NCBI GenBank assembly: GCA_016709305.1
Contig: JADJNA010000047.1
Location: 248,001-312,000 of the forward strand
Length of the DNA: 64,000 nucleotides
Direction of reading: 5' to 3'
Source: Candidatus Villigracilis saccharophilus
Lineage (GTDB): Bacteria > Chloroflexota > Anaerolineae > Anaerolineales > Villigracilaceae
Part shown: positions 1-8,490 of the stretch, in pieces
Numbering within the stretch: position 1 is the first letter of the stretch
Layout: each line of letters opens with the position of its first letter
Program-made: the position numbers and the translations under genes
Notes under the pieces: generated by a model
Told to the model about the DNA's origin: nothing
What the model saw: the letters and a program-made list of their open reading frames with translations, nothing else
The model's database searches: none

Positions 1-9
1 ATAATTGAA

Positions 10-312
10 CGGAGTGCAGGGAAGAGACTCTCTTAGACCTGACAGGTTTTTGAAATCTATCAGGTCTGATAAAGAATGAGCGCCGAAGGTGCAAATCTGG
101 CAACAGGCGAAACCAGACGAATCTCTCAGGCAAAAGGACCCCGCATCCGCATAAGGCTCTGGAAAGTCTCAATCGACCGAGACACCGACGGTGTAAAGTT
201 ATTTGGTCAAATAGTCTGCTGGTTTACTGGTCTGCTAGTCATTGCGACTAAGAGAGCAGCTGACCAAAGACAAGGTGACTGACTGACTAATCTCTCAGGT
301 TCCATTACAGAG
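10..312 (+). promoter_or_regulatory. tandem glycine riboswitch (two aptamers)
   Basis: Two glycine aptamers sit in series upstream of the glycine cleavage genes. Aptamer 1 carries the conserved core GCGCCGAAGGTGCAA at 81-95 and the 3' signature ATCTCTCAGGCAAAAGG near 120-137. Aptamer 2 carries the variant core ACACCGACGGTGTAAA at about 182-197 and AATCTCTCAGG at about 289-299. The P1 helix of aptamer 2 can form between CTCTG (157-161) and CAGAG (308-312). The second CAGAG arm overlaps the terminator that follows, which fits an ON switch in which glycine prevents termination. The family is well known; the exact pairing is my reading. Confidence 0.93.
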
Positions 313-345
313 GACGCGCAATTCTATAGTTGCACGTCCTCTTTT
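310..345 (+). terminator. intrinsic terminator, expression platform of the glycine riboswitch
   Basis: GAGGACGcGCAA (310-321) pairs with TTGCaCGTCCTC (330-341) and is followed by TTTT. Its 5' arm shares bases 310-312 with the P1 helix of the second aptamer, so the two structures exclude each other. Confidence 0.85.
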
Positions 346-380
346 GATTCGCCAAAACCCACAACAGGAGACATATAACA

Positions 381-758
381 ATGAACGTTCCATCCAACCT
401 CAAGTACACCAAGTCTGATGAATGGTTCGACCCTTCCAGCGGAGCAATAGGAATCACTGACTTTGCACAGAGCCAGCTCTCCGACATCGTTTTCGTTGAA
501 TTGCTCGTCGAGGAAGGCGAAGAAGTGACCGCAGGCAAAGCCATCGCATCGGTTGAATCAGTAAAAGCCTCTGCTGAGATCTACTCGCCCGCAGCAGGCA
601 AGGTCAGCGCTGTCAACAAAGGCCTCGCGGATAAACCCGAAACCCTTAACTCCGATCCATTCGGCGAAGGCTGGATGATCAAGGTCGAAGGCGGCTCCAC
701 CGGTGAAATGATGGATGCTGCCGCGTACGAAGCAGACACAGCAGGCAGAGCACATTAA
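381..758 (+). CDS. gcvH: glycine cleavage system H protein
   Basis: This is the lipoyl-carrying shuttle protein of the glycine cleavage system. It moves the aminomethyl group between the P, T and L proteins in the cytosol. The 125-aa product has the usual length. The lipoylation motif ESVKASAEIYSP is present with the acceptor Lys at residue 62, followed by the typical DPFGEGWMIKV segment. The last 20 or so residues are an extra acidic tail. An AGGAG-like ribosome site (caggagacat) lies just upstream of ATG 381. It is the first gene behind the glycine riboswitch and is followed by gcvPA and gcvPB. No gcvT is visible in this window, so the T protein must be upstream or elsewhere. Confidence 0.96.
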   Translation: MNVPSNLKYTKSDEWFDPSSGAIGITDFAQSQLSDIVFVELLVEEGEEVTAGKAIASVESVKASAEIYSPAAGKVSAVNKGLADKPETLNSDPFGEGWMIKVEGGSTGEMMDAAAYEADTAGRAH

Positions 759-768
759 ATAAATCTTA

Positions 769-797
769 TGTAGAGGCGGGATAACTCCGCCCCTACA
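769..797. repeat. dispersed palindrome, GTAGGGGCG family
   Basis: TGTAGaGGCGG and CCGCCcCTACA form a hairpin between gcvH and gcvPA. It belongs to a family with further copies at about 6725, 8923, 10813 and 34341. Confidence 0.75.
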
Positions 798-811
798 ATT
801 AAAGAGGCAAC

Positions 812-2161
812 ATGACCTATATCCCGATTTCCCCCAACGAACGGGATGCGATGCTCAATACGGTCGGCGTTAAATCACTCGATGATCTGTTCGACGCCAT
901 TCCGCAGAAACACCGCTTCCCCGAACTTGACCTGCCGCCCGCGCTAACCGAAATGGAAGCCGCCGCCTTATTAAATGACATGGCAACCACGAATGAGAAC
1001 GTGCGCGAGCACTTGATCTCATTCCTCGGCGCGGGCGCGTACAACCACTACGTCCCGTCCGTCGTGGATCACATGCTGCGGCGCGGCGAATTCTACACCG
1101 CCTACACACCCTATCAACCCGAGATCTCACAGGGCACTCTGCAAGCCATCTTCGAATATCAGTCGCTGATGACCAACCTGACCGGCATGGACGTCTCGAA
1201 CGCGTCGCACTATGATGGTGCGACTGCCACAGCCGAAGCGGTCAACCTTGCCTTCGCGCAGTTCCGCGGCAAACGCAAGAAAGTCGTCATGTCCCCCACT
1301 GTCCACCCGCAATACCGTGAAGTGGTCCGCACGTATACGCAGGGCATGGGACTGGAAGAAGTCGGGGATGACGTATCCATCGACCCCGAGGTCGGACCCG
1401 AAGCGATGATGTCGCTCGTCGATGAGAACACCATGCTCGTCGTTGTCCAATATCCCGATTTCTTTGGACGCATCCACGACTACACAAAGCTGATCGAAGA
1501 TGCACACGCCAAAGGATCGCTCGTCTGCATTGTTGCGAATCCAACCGCGCTGATCATGCTTAAGACTCCCGCAGAAATGGGCGCGGATATTGTTGTCGGT
1601 GAAGCACAGCCCTTCGGCATTCCGCTTTGGTATGGCGGACCGTATCTCGGATTTTTCACCACGAAAAAATCATACGTTCACAAAATGGCCGGGCGGCTGA
1701 TCGGTGAGACCGTTGATAACCGCGGACAACGTTCGTATGTGCTGACGCTCACCTCGCGCGAACAGCATATCAAACGCGAACGCGCCACATCCAACATTTG
1801 CTCCAATCAAGGCTTGCTCGCGCTCGCAGCCGCAGTTTACATGTCAACGCTTGGCAAGACCGGTTTACAGCAGGTTGCCAATCTATGCTATCAAAAAGCG
1901 CATTATGCCGCGAGTGAACTCAGCAAGATCGACGGCTTCGGTCTTTGTTACATCGAGCCGTTCTTCCATGAATTCGTTTTATGCTGTCCCAAGCCTGCCA
2001 GCGAGGTTAATGAATATTTGCTCGACCACGGCATCCTCGGCGGCTATGCTCTCGGCAACGATTACCCCTCCCTCGAAAATCATATCCTGATGGCCTTCAC
2101 TGAGATGAACAGCAAGCAGGAAATTGACACCCTCGTGGAAGTCTTAAAGGAGATGGAATAA
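812..2161 (+). CDS. gcvPA: glycine dehydrogenase (decarboxylating), subunit 1
   Basis: This is the N-terminal half of the two-subunit P protein. With GcvPB it decarboxylates glycine and loads the aminomethyl group onto lipoyl-GcvH. The 449-aa product has the family N-terminus (YIPISPNERDAML), the FLGAGAYNHYVPSVVDHML segment and the YTAYTPYQPEISQGTLQ segment typical of GcvPA. It lacks the PLP lysine, as expected for this subunit. Its stop overlaps the start of gcvPB (TAATG), so the two are translationally coupled. A riboswitch controls the whole gcvH-gcvPA-gcvPB unit. I see nothing abnormal in the gene. Confidence 0.96.
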   Translation: MTYIPISPNERDAMLNTVGVKSLDDLFDAIPQKHRFPELDLPPALTEMEAAALLNDMATTNENVREHLISFLGAGAYNHYVPSVVDHMLRRGEFYTAYTPYQPEISQGTLQAIFEYQSLMTNLTGMDVSNASHYDGATATAEAVNLAFAQFRGKRKKVVMSPTVHPQYREVVRTYTQGMGLEEVGDDVSIDPEVGPEAMMSLVDENTMLVVVQYPDFFGRIHDYTKLIEDAHAKGSLVCIVANPTALIMLKTPAEMGADIVVGEAQPFGIPLWYGGPYLGFFTTKKSYVHKMAGRLIGETVDNRGQRSYVLTLTSREQHIKRERATSNICSNQGLLALAAAVYMSTLGKTGLQQVANLCYQKAHYAASELSKIDGFGLCYIEPFFHEFVLCCPKPASEVNEYLLDHGILGGYALGNDYPSLENHILMAFTEMNSKQEIDTLVEVLKEME

Positions 2162-3651
2162 TGGCTACCGTTGTTGAACCTACCATCTTTGAACTTTCCT
2201 CCCCAGGACGACTCGGCGTGACCATGCCCGCTTCAGACGTGCCCGAAACTGCCCTGCCTCCCAAGCATTTGCTGCGCTCCGAGCTGCCCCTGCCCGAGCT
2301 GGCCGAAGTGGATGTTGTCCGTCACTATATGCGGCTCAGCAAATTCAACTACAGCGTGGATGACGGCTTCTATCCTTTGGGTTCATGCACCATGAAATAC
2401 AACCCGAAGATCAATGAAGATACCTGCCGCCTGCCGGGCTTCCTCTACTCTCATCCATTACAGCCGATCGAAACTGTGCAGGGCAACCTGGTTCTGATGT
2501 ATGAATTGCAGGAGTGGCTGAAAGAGATCAGCGGCTTCTCAGGCGTGACCTTACAGCCCGCCGCCGGCGCGCACGGAGAATTCACCGGCGTGCTGATGAT
2601 GGCCGCTTATCACAAATCCCGCGGCGACAGCAAGCGCACCAAGATGCTCATCCCGGATGCTGCGCATGGGACAAACCCCGCTTCCGCCGGTATGCTCGGC
2701 ATGAGCGTAGTCACCATCCCATCGGATGCGCGCGGCAATGTTGACCTGAAGGCTCTCGCCGCCGCCTGTGACGATACCGTTGTCGGCATGATGCTGACCA
2801 ACCCCAACACACTCGGCATGTTCGATGAGAACATTGAGCAGGTTGTAAAGATGGTCAAGGACTGCGGCGGCTTGATGTACGGCGACGGCGCGAACTTGAA
2901 CGCGCTGCTCGGCATTGTCCGCCCCGGCGATCTGGGTTTTGATGTGATGCACTTCAATCTGCACAAAACCTTCGCCGTACCGCACGGTGGCGGTGGACCA
3001 GGCTCTGGTCCGGTTGGTGTCAGCGAACGGCTATTGGATTTCCTGCCGTCTCCGTTGGTCGGCATCGTTGAAGGCGGCGATGATGATATTCCTCCGCTGT
3101 ATGGTTTTGTCACGCCCAAGCAAACGATCGGACGCATGAAAGCCTTCCACGGCCATTTCGGCGGTGGTCTTGTCCGCGCGTACACCTACATCTCCATGCA
3201 CGGCCCCGACGGTTTGAAAGCGATCTCGCAGTACGCAGTGCTTAACGCGAATTATCTGCAGGCGAAATTACGCAGTACCTACAAGATCCCGTATGACCGC
3301 ATCTGCATGCATGAATTCGTGATGGAAGGTCAGTTCGCTGGGAGTGATGTCCGCGCGCTGGACATCGCCAAGCGCTTGATGGACTATAACTTCCACCCGC
3401 CCACGAACTACTTCCCGCTGATCGTGCATGAAGCGTTGATGATCGAACCGACCGAAACCGAAAATAAAGACACGCTTGATCGTTTCGCCGAGGCATTGAT
3501 CAAGATCGCGGAAGAAGCCAAGACACAACCTGAGCTGTTGCACGATGCGCCGCACATCACTCCTTTCGGAAGAATGGATGAAGTGAAAGCCGCGAGAGAA
3601 TTGGTGCTGTGCTGCTGGCTGCCTGAAAATTACGAGACCCAATATCAATAA
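2161..3651 (+). CDS. gcvPB: glycine dehydrogenase (decarboxylating), subunit 2
   Basis: This is the PLP-binding C-terminal half of the split P protein. The 496-aa product carries the PLP Schiff-base lysine at residue 269 in the motif HFNLHKTF, followed by the glycine-rich stretch PHGGGGPGSGPVGV. Other family marks are the early YPLGSCTMKYNPK segment and the late NYFPLIVHEALMIEPTETE segment. It starts inside the gcvPA stop codon (overlap of one base), which gives stoichiometric production. A strong hairpin follows its stop and closes the transcription unit. Confidence 0.96.
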   Translation: MATVVEPTIFELSSPGRLGVTMPASDVPETALPPKHLLRSELPLPELAEVDVVRHYMRLSKFNYSVDDGFYPLGSCTMKYNPKINEDTCRLPGFLYSHPLQPIETVQGNLVLMYELQEWLKEISGFSGVTLQPAAGAHGEFTGVLMMAAYHKSRGDSKRTKMLIPDAAHGTNPASAGMLGMSVVTIPSDARGNVDLKALAAACDDTVVGMMLTNPNTLGMFDENIEQVVKMVKDCGGLMYGDGANLNALLGIVRPGDLGFDVMHFNLHKTFAVPHGGGGPGSGPVGVSERLLDFLPSPLVGIVEGGDDDIPPLYGFVTPKQTIGRMKAFHGHFGGGLVRAYTYISMHGPDGLKAISQYAVLNANYLQAKLRSTYKIPYDRICMHEFVMEGQFAGSDVRALDIAKRLMDYNFHPPTNYFPLIVHEALMIEPTETENKDTLDRFAEALIKIAEEAKTQPELLHDAPHITPFGRMDEVKAARELVLCCWLPENYETQYQ

Positions 3652-3671
3652 TTCCCATTGAGATTAAAAAC

Positions 3672-3703
3672 AATGACCTCCGACCATGCAGTCGGAGGTC
3701 ATT
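3672..3703. terminator. hairpin terminator between gcvPB and the convergent lipoprotein gene
   Basis: AATGACCTCCGAC and GTCGGAGGTCATT form a perfect 13-bp stem with a 6-nt loop. The T run is short on both sides. It lies between two convergent genes, so it may end both transcripts. Confidence 0.75.
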
Positions 3704-3728
3704 TGATTCAAGCGTTTATTTTCAGCGC

Positions 3729-4740
3729 TTATGGCGTGGTTTCATAATGGCGGGTTAGTGTATAAGTAATATAGTTTTCCCAGAGGGGTTGAACAATGTC
3801 CCATTTGTAATCGTGAGATGAAAAAGTTTGGATGACCATGCGCCCATCCAAGCAGGATGCCAGTACGCCATAATCCGATTTGCGGTCTTGATGCACACCG
3901 CCAACCAGCACAGCATCTCCGCCGGAACCCAATTCCAGCAGATCGCCTGCATCCGTAAACCATTCCGGGTACGGGTAGGAAGGCGGCAGAACTGTATTGG
4001 GAGAGGATAATAGCGGGTGGGATTTATCCAGCCAATAGATGGAATAACTGAATGGATCATACTGGTAATTGCGCTCCCAATCACGGAAAAATTTAACACC
4101 GCATTTGCTCAGGATCGGGGCTATTTTGCCGTTCGCGACCTCGTCCAAATACCAGACCTCAATGATGACCGCCCCGCCATTGTTGATATGGTCATACATC
4201 GCCTCGAACATTTCGCCGCTAAAAGCGATGCGCGATTCAGCAGCCACGATCATCAAATCCCATTTTGTGGAGGAATTCGCCTGTGACTTAAAATCGCCCA
4301 AACGGTCGGCAGTATTCATGATCTTTCCCCCGGAAAAATTCATGGAGCTGACAGTTCTCTCCACGATCGGCAGGAGATCCGGATATCCCGCCATATCTTC
4401 ATAAATCAAAATATTGGAAGTTTTTATCAACTCCTTGATATCCAATGGAGCAGTATCCAGGGTGAATGCGGTCGGTGGAACGACAACAGCGGTATCGGCC
4501 GGCGACGCCGTGTAGGTTGGGTAGGGTGTGTAAGTCGGCTGGGAAGGCGCGAGGGTTGCAGCTTCCCCCCCCTGACGAGACTGCCGTCTGTTGAACAGCC
4601 AGACTGGTCTGCTGAACAGCCAACGCCACCTGCGTTTCTCCAATACCAGTATCTGAGTCAGACACGGCGGGCATGACGCTGCATGCCAATACCGCGAGGA
4701 TCAATAATAAAACTGCCGGGAGCCATGTTGGTCTTTTCAT
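3729..4740 (-). pseudogene. lipoprotein of unknown function, frameshifted at a G8 run
   Basis: The reading starts at ATG 4740 (minus strand) behind a clear AGGAG. It begins MKRPTWLPAVLLLILAVLAC, a lipoprotein signal with the lipobox LAVLAC, so the product should be anchored outside the membrane. A short Q-rich repeat (LAVQQTSLAVQQTAV) follows. Near 4565-4572 there is a run of eight G on the coding strand, where the frame breaks. The body continues in another frame to a stop at 3729, with a T/Y/P-rich linker and then a domain of about 220 residues (segments such as ILIYEDMAGYPDLLP and GGAVIIEVWYLDEV). I do not recognise the body as a named family. The homopolymer could be a sequencing error or a phase-variable tract. 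Confidence 0.7.
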
Positions 4741-4957
4741 AATGAGTTCTCCTTTGACGCGCCTTGATCGGAAGTAAAAAAGCAGACGAACACAAAATAC
4801 CTGAAGCATCTTAATATTATATTTCTCATTCTTGAAAATCAAGTGTAATTCATCACATTTCCCGATCATTCAATCGAATCCGTGGTTTTGGTATCTTCCC
4901 GGACAATGCAGGGTTATAACTTTTTACTTTCAGATCAAATCTATAAAAGAGGATAAC

Positions 4958-5761
4958 TTGTTAAATAAACTGTTATTTCACCGCTTCCCGAATGTCAAAA
5001 GCTGGCTGACCCGTCTGCAATATGAGTTGATATCCATGCTGGATAAGGACAGGAATGCCATCTTCATGAACTTTGGCTACACATCGCATCAAAAAGGAAA
5101 TGATCTGCTCCCTCTCGCGGTTGAAGATGAAATACACCGTTATCCTTTGCAGCTCTATCACCATGTCGCCAAATCCATTGACTGGTCAGGCCGCGACGCG
5201 CTTGAGGTCAGTTCCGGACGTGGCGGCGGGGCAAATTTCATCATGCGCCATTTCAAACCAAGATCCTATACCGGCGTGGATTTTTCCACCCGCGCCATCG
5301 AATTCTGCCGTACTCATTACAACCATGATGGTCTTAAATTCCATCACGGCAACGCCGAAGCGCTGGCTTTCCCCGATAATTCCTTTGACGTGGTCATGAA
5401 CGTCGAGGCTTCCCTGTATTATCCGAATATCACAAAATTCTTCGAACATGTAAAACGGGTGCTCAAACCAGACGGCTACTTTCTTTATACAGACCTGCGT
5501 TATGAGGAAAAAGTTGAGATCTGGCACGCGCAATTAAACGCCATGGGATTAAAACTCATCAAACAGGAAGAGATCACAGACAATGTTCTAAAAGCCATGG
5601 AACTGGATCGCGAACGCCGCATGCAGCTGGTGGATAAATATGTGCCTGTCATTCTGCGCAAGCAGTTCTATCATTTTGCGGGTCTGACACCCGACTCGCC
5701 CGATGGACTGCCGCATCTTGATAATAGAAGATACTGGTATTTTGTACTTCAAAAGATATAA
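4958..5761 (+). CDS. class I SAM-dependent methyltransferase
   Basis: The product transfers a methyl group from S-adenosylmethionine; the substrate is unknown. Motif I reads ALEVSSGRGGGANF, followed by the acidic strand-2 segment YTGVDFSTRAIEF and the SFDVVMNVEASLYYPN motif IV region. The fold resembles the methyltransferases of lipid and natural-product pathways. I chose the TTG at 4958 because a GAGG sits 5 bases upstream and the similarity starts there. The open frame extends to ATG 4832, but that extension looks non-coding. Length is then about 267 aa. A hairpin terminator follows. Confidence 0.8.
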   Translation: MLNKLLFHRFPNVKSWLTRLQYELISMLDKDRNAIFMNFGYTSHQKGNDLLPLAVEDEIHRYPLQLYHHVAKSIDWSGRDALEVSSGRGGGANFIMRHFKPRSYTGVDFSTRAIEFCRTHYNHDGLKFHHGNAEALAFPDNSFDVVMNVEASLYYPNITKFFEHVKRVLKPDGYFLYTDLRYEEKVEIWHAQLNAMGLKLIKQEEITDNVLKAMELDRERRMQLVDKYVPVILRKQFYHFAGLTPDSPDGLPHLDNRRYWYFVLQKI

Positions 5762-5765
5762 GGCA

Positions 5766-5795
5766 AAAAAGATGCGCCGTGCGGCGCATCTTTTT
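5766..5795 (+). terminator. intrinsic terminator
   Basis: AAAAAGATGCGCC and GGCGCATCTTTTT form a tight stem ending in T5, immediately after the methyltransferase stop. Confidence 0.88.
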
Positions 5796-5849
5796 GATTA
5801 TCAAAATCGCTTACAATTACAAAAGAAAAGTCATACAAGGAGAGCCATC

Positions 5850-6722
5850 ATGCAGTTAAGCGAAGACATTCGCAAACAAGTGATCCTGTTCCAACGGACC
5901 GAGATCACCGAATACCACATCTACAAACGACTGGCGAAACGGATCAAATCCGTGGAAAATGCCAAGGTACTTGACCAGATCGCAGAAGATGAACTGCGTC
6001 ACTATAAAGGCTGGAAGGAATATTCAAAAGAGGATGTACAGCCGCGCTGGTTTTTTGTCTGGTTCTATTACATCGTCAGCATCGTCTTCGGATTCACATT
6101 TGGCGTCAAGTTAATGGAAATGGGCGAGGAAGCAGCGCAGGGGAACTACGCTGCTGTTTCCAGGGAAATTCCCGAAGCCGCGATCTATCAACATGAAGAA
6201 AATGTTCATGAAGAAAAACTGATCGAGATGCTGGACGAGGAACGCCTGCAATACGCTGGATCCGTTGTGCTCGGGCTCAATGATGCCCTGGTGGAATTGA
6301 CAGGCGCACTGGCCGGGCTGACGCTGGCCCTGCAAAACACAAAATTGATCGCCCTTTCAGGACTCATCACCGGCATCGCCGCTTCCCTTTCCATGGCGGC
6401 CAGTGAATATTTATCCACCCGTTCTGAAAAGACGAGCAAACATCCAGTGCGCGCCGCGATTTACACAGGCATTGCATATATCACCACCGTCACTTTACTT
6501 ATCCTGCCCTACTTGCTGCTTGATAACTATTATGTTGATCTTGCAATTTCCCTCAGCACAGCAGTCATCATCATCGCTGTTTTCAATTACTATATTTCTG
6601 TCGCCAAAGGCGAATCGTTCCGCGAGCGGTTTATCGAAATGGCAGGTTTAAGTCTCAGTGTGGCGGCGTTCTCATTTGTGATCGGATATTTCATTCGTCA
6701 ATGGCTTGGAATCGAAATTTAA
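5850..6722 (+). CDS. ferritin-like domain fused to a VIT1/CCC1-type iron/manganese transporter
   Basis: The N-terminal ~130 residues form a rubrerythrin/ferritin-like helical bundle. Two ExxH motifs are visible, E48-x-x-H51 and E117-x-x-H120, with further Glu at 18 and 21, as expected for a di-iron site. The C-terminal half is a VIT1/CCC1 membrane domain with the hallmark GLNDALVELTGALAGLTLAL and SMAASEYLSTRSE segments and about five transmembrane helices. Such fusions are thought to sense or oxidise iron and export Fe/Mn. I chose ATG 5850 because AAGGAGA lies just upstream and the upstream frame overlaps a terminator. It appears to be a single-gene unit. Confidence 0.88.
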   Translation: MQLSEDIRKQVILFQRTEITEYHIYKRLAKRIKSVENAKVLDQIAEDELRHYKGWKEYSKEDVQPRWFFVWFYYIVSIVFGFTFGVKLMEMGEEAAQGNYAAVSREIPEAAIYQHEENVHEEKLIEMLDEERLQYAGSVVLGLNDALVELTGALAGLTLALQNTKLIALSGLITGIAASLSMAASEYLSTRSEKTSKHPVRAAIYTGIAYITTVTLLILPYLLLDNYYVDLAISLSTAVIIIAVFNYYISVAKGESFRERFIEMAGLSLSVAAFSFVIGYFIRQWLGIEI

Positions 6723-6724
6723 TC

Positions 6725-6750
6725 GTAGGGGCGGGGTGACCCCGCCCCTC
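6725..6750. repeat. dispersed palindrome, GTAGGGGCG family
   Basis: GTAGGGGCGGGG and CCCCGCCCCTCC are separated by three bases. The element lies in the 39-bp gap between two genes. Confidence 0.8.
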
Positions 6751-6761
6751 CAGGATTTAAC

Positions 6762-7925
6762 ATGAAAATATTAACGGTAGATATCGGCACAGGCACGCAG
6801 GATATTTTTCTTTATGATTCGAATCTCGACATCGAGAACGGATTCAAACTCGTTCTGCCATCCCCCACCATGATGGTTCATCGCCGTCTCAAGCAGGCGC
6901 TTCCGCTTCGCACCCCGATCCTGTTGACTGGACATCAGATGGGCGGCGGTCCCTCGGCATGGGCGATCGAAGAAGTTGCGCGCGCGGGGATTCCAGTGTA
7001 CATGACTCCCTCCGCCGCAACAACTTTGAATGATGAGTTGGATAAGGTTGAGAAGTTGGGGATAAAGATCGTTGGGGAAGATGAAGTTCAAGGTTTGCAA
7101 GTTGCAGGTTTGAAGGTTGAAAGGTTGGAGTTGAGGGATTTTGATTTTGAGTTGATCTCAAAGACCTTCAGTGATTATGGTGTTTCGTTGGATGATTTAT
7201 CTGCCATCGCCGTCGCAGTCTTTGACCACGGCAACGCGCCCGCCGGAATTTCAGACAGGCAATTCAGGTTTGATTATCTCGATGAAAGAATTAAGGAAAA
7301 GAATACTCTTTCAGCCTTTGCTTATTTATCAAACGATATTCCCAAGCTCATGACCCGCCTGCAATCTGTCGCGGACTCAGCTCATGCGTTACCTTGTCCG
7401 TTGGTTGTAATGGACACGGCTCCAGCCGCAGTCCTCGGTGCGAACTTTGACCCGACCGTCATGAAGCGCCAACGGAAGATCATTGTCAATGTCGGGAATT
7501 TTCATACGCTGGCATTTCGTCTCGGTGATGGGATCGAAGGAGTCTTTGAACATCACACGGGTGAAATTGATCTACCAAAACTGGAAAACTATATCCGCGC
7601 CTTGGCGGATGGTTCGCTCAAACATCAGGATATTTTTGACGACATGGGACATGGCGCATTGGTGTATGGGACAAATCCATTTGAGTTCGGCAAGGACGAA
7701 TTTGATGTGGTGGTGACAGGGCCGAGGCGTTCATTGTTCATAGGAGCTCAGCATGCTGCGCCCCTACGTCCGTACTTCGCCACCCCCTTTGGCGACATGA
7801 TGATCGCGGGGTGTTTTGGTCTGCTGGCCGCTACAGCGGAGATTCTGCCCAATTTGGCAGAATCAGTTATGGAGTCGCTGCGAGGCGGGCGCGGGCGTGG
7901 AGTCGCTCCATGGGATGCGGGATGA
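6762..7925 (+). CDS. DUF1786 family protein (ASKHA-like)
   Basis: The 387-aa product matches the DUF1786 family, sometimes labelled pyruvate-formate-lyase-activating-like without firm proof. It begins with a phosphate-loop-like segment, KILTVDIGTGTQDIFLYD, and has a second glycine segment, IVNVGNFHTLAF, which together suggest an actin/hexokinase-type nucleotide fold. The middle, near residues 107-125, is encoded by a run of near-repeats of GGTTTG/GGTTGAA and looks like an in-frame insertion. The C-terminal segment, FGDMMIAGCFGLL, is conserved in the family. The cellular role is unknown. It starts 39 bp after the VIT-type transporter gene, with a palindromic repeat between them. Confidence 0.75.
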   Translation: MKILTVDIGTGTQDIFLYDSNLDIENGFKLVLPSPTMMVHRRLKQALPLRTPILLTGHQMGGGPSAWAIEEVARAGIPVYMTPSAATTLNDELDKVEKLGIKIVGEDEVQGLQVAGLKVERLELRDFDFELISKTFSDYGVSLDDLSAIAVAVFDHGNAPAGISDRQFRFDYLDERIKEKNTLSAFAYLSNDIPKLMTRLQSVADSAHALPCPLVVMDTAPAAVLGANFDPTVMKRQRKIIVNVGNFHTLAFRLGDGIEGVFEHHTGEIDLPKLENYIRALADGSLKHQDIFDDMGHGALVYGTNPFEFGKDEFDVVVTGPRRSLFIGAQHAAPLRPYFATPFGDMMIAGCFGLLAATAEILPNLAESVMESLRGGRGRGVAPWDAG

Positions 7926-7988
7926 AGCCTGGTAGGAATTGAGAAACGCTGACAGAGCCTTACAGCGCCATTCCTGTATAGTTAGGAC

Positions 7989-8420
7989 ATGTCCATTTGC
8001 ACCCGTATTTCAACATCGTTCTTCACGGCATTGCCTGGCGCTTTGTTCTTTGCATTAGTTGTCATCAGCAAGGAGATACGTCAGGAATATTTTTGGATAT
8101 CCATCCTCGCGGGGGTGTCGGTTCTATTTGGAAGCGCAATTGTTTTTGGCTTCGTCCTGCCGGCTAGATTACACCCAAAGTGGTTTTGGATCATGGCGGC
8201 AGGATTTGCGGCGATGGTGTGCGCGTTATTTGTAACCGCAGTTTTGGATGCCACACCCTTATGCGTGGGGCAGAACAATGGGGATGGTAACAATGATCTC
8301 GGTAGATGCATGGGGTATGTGGTGTTGTATGCCATCTTTTACGGCATCCCATATATGATGCTGTTGACAGTGAGCGCAGTGACGGGGCATTGGGCAATGA
8401 AGATATTCAGAATTCCATGA
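7989..8420 (+). CDS. small multi-pass membrane protein, unknown function
   Basis: The 143-aa product has four hydrophobic segments, near residues 9-27, 34-55, 64-86 and 110-134, and should be an inner-membrane protein. Between segments 3 and 4 is a polar loop with two Cys (TPLCVGQNNGDGNNDLGRC) that could form a disulphide on the outer face. I recognise no family. A weak ribosome site and isolated position make expression plausible but unproven. Confidence 0.55.
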   Translation: MSICTRISTSFFTALPGALFFALVVISKEIRQEYFWISILAGVSVLFGSAIVFGFVLPARLHPKWFWIMAAGFAAMVCALFVTAVLDATPLCVGQNNGDGNNDLGRCMGYVVLYAIFYGIPYMMLLTVSAVTGHWAMKIFRIP

Positions 8421-8490
8421 CAAGAAAGTGAGTAATATCATTTCGTTCGGCGGAAAGGGTGGAATATAATCACGCCAATCAGGAGTGATC

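Noticed and set aside
4832..4957. Longer start for the methyltransferase at ATG 4832
   Set aside because: The added residues are unlike the family; a TTG with GAGG lies exactly where similarity begins.
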